Of a DNA stretch of 64,000 bases, positions 63,942 to 64,000 are shown piece by piece. The position numbers and the translations under genes were made by a program. The stretch covers positions 620,001 to 684,000 of the forward strand of contig NZ_CP018870.1 of NCBI RefSeq assembly GCF_001941845.1, written 5' to 3'. The notes under the pieces were generated by a model. The model was not told the DNA's origin. It did not search any database and saw nothing but the letters and a program-made list of their open reading frames with translations. This stretch comes from Streptomyces sp. TN58 (GTDB lineage: Bacteria; Actinomycetota; Actinomycetes; Streptomycetales; Streptomycetaceae). The stretch's first letter is position 1, and each line of letters opens with the position of its first letter.

Positions 63942-64000
63942 CTACTCCCTCCGGTACACCGCCGGCCGCTTCTCGGCGAAGGCCCGCGCCCCCTCCTTGG
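63942..64000 (-). CDS. Enoyl-CoA hydratase/isomerase, C-terminal end
   Basis: Only the last 18 residues are in the window: KEGARAFAEKRPAVYRRE followed by TAG. This is the standard crotonase ending (EG..AFxEKRPPxx). It lies upstream of the DUF35 gene on the same strand, separated by the repeats, and suggests a beta-oxidation-type gene set continuing to the right. Confidence 0.7.
   Translation of the reverse strand, partial: KEGARAFAEKRPAVYRRE

Overview
The window is high-GC actinobacterial DNA and almost certainly Streptomyces chromosome. Gene content is typical: STAS/anti-sigma switches, an NsdA-type regulator, roadblock/LC7 clusters, a DUF397 protein, a subtilisin-inhibitor-like protein, Tat and lipoprotein signals, many GTG starts and ATGA overlaps. 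Five genes carry the rare TTA (bldA) codon. There is no rRNA, tRNA, phage, integrase or CRISPR array. It reads as a conserved or accessory stretch of chromosome arm with a few decayed loci.

Layout. 0.5-4.4 kb: two STAS proteins and an RsbW-like ATPase, a HGxxPAAW-type membrane protein, a MarR regulator with a stacked dyad operator, and a DEAD-box helicase. 4.5-9.3 kb: acetyltransferase, SRPBCC and unknown genes, then a decayed patch. That patch holds a DUF418 remnant, a NUDIX-like protein without a NUDIX box, and a MerR-DnaN fusion split by a 162-bp palindromic MITE-like insertion. 9.5-14.3 kb: an AraC regulator and a tightly coupled three-gene operon (response regulator-thioredoxin reductase-like protein, cNMP-sensing histidine kinase, UBP zinc finger). 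14.5-22.6 kb: an RNA-repair island with two different ATP-dependent RNA ligases, a fused polynucleotide kinase, a giant DUF504/EEP/2H-phosphoesterase/nucleotidyltransferase protein and an HD hydrolase. A quinone oxidoreductase lies inside the island.

22.8-37.7 kb: an SDR, a peptidoglycan-binding protein, paired lipoproteins, a broken WYL regulator, secreted beta-propeller and GH5 glycosidase proteins, a cNMP-binding protein, an SSI-type protease inhibitor, a translationally coupled ATP-grasp/GNAT pair, a sirtuin and a VOC protein. 37.8-47.8 kb: a 1191-residue GT2/CDP-glycerol glycerophosphotransferase (wall polymer synthesis), a four-gene roadblock/LC7-DUF4388 cluster without a GTPase, a KimA-like potassium/amino-acid permease and a PucR regulator. 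48.5-60.4 kb: a PAS-PP2C phosphatase, an NsdA-like regulator divergent from an aminoglycoside-phosphotransferase-fold protein, a MmcQ protein, a Tat-exported ketosteroid-dehydrogenase-like flavoprotein, a mycothiol-dependent-enzyme-like protein, a large LuxR-type ATPase with an eroded HTH, and DUF397. 60.5-64.0 kb: an operon of a DUF35 protein, two Cys-less thiolase-fold proteins and the end of an enoyl-CoA hydratase, resembling steroid side-chain aldolase systems.

All calls come from reading the sequence by eye. Family names rest on recalled motifs and architectures, with no database search.
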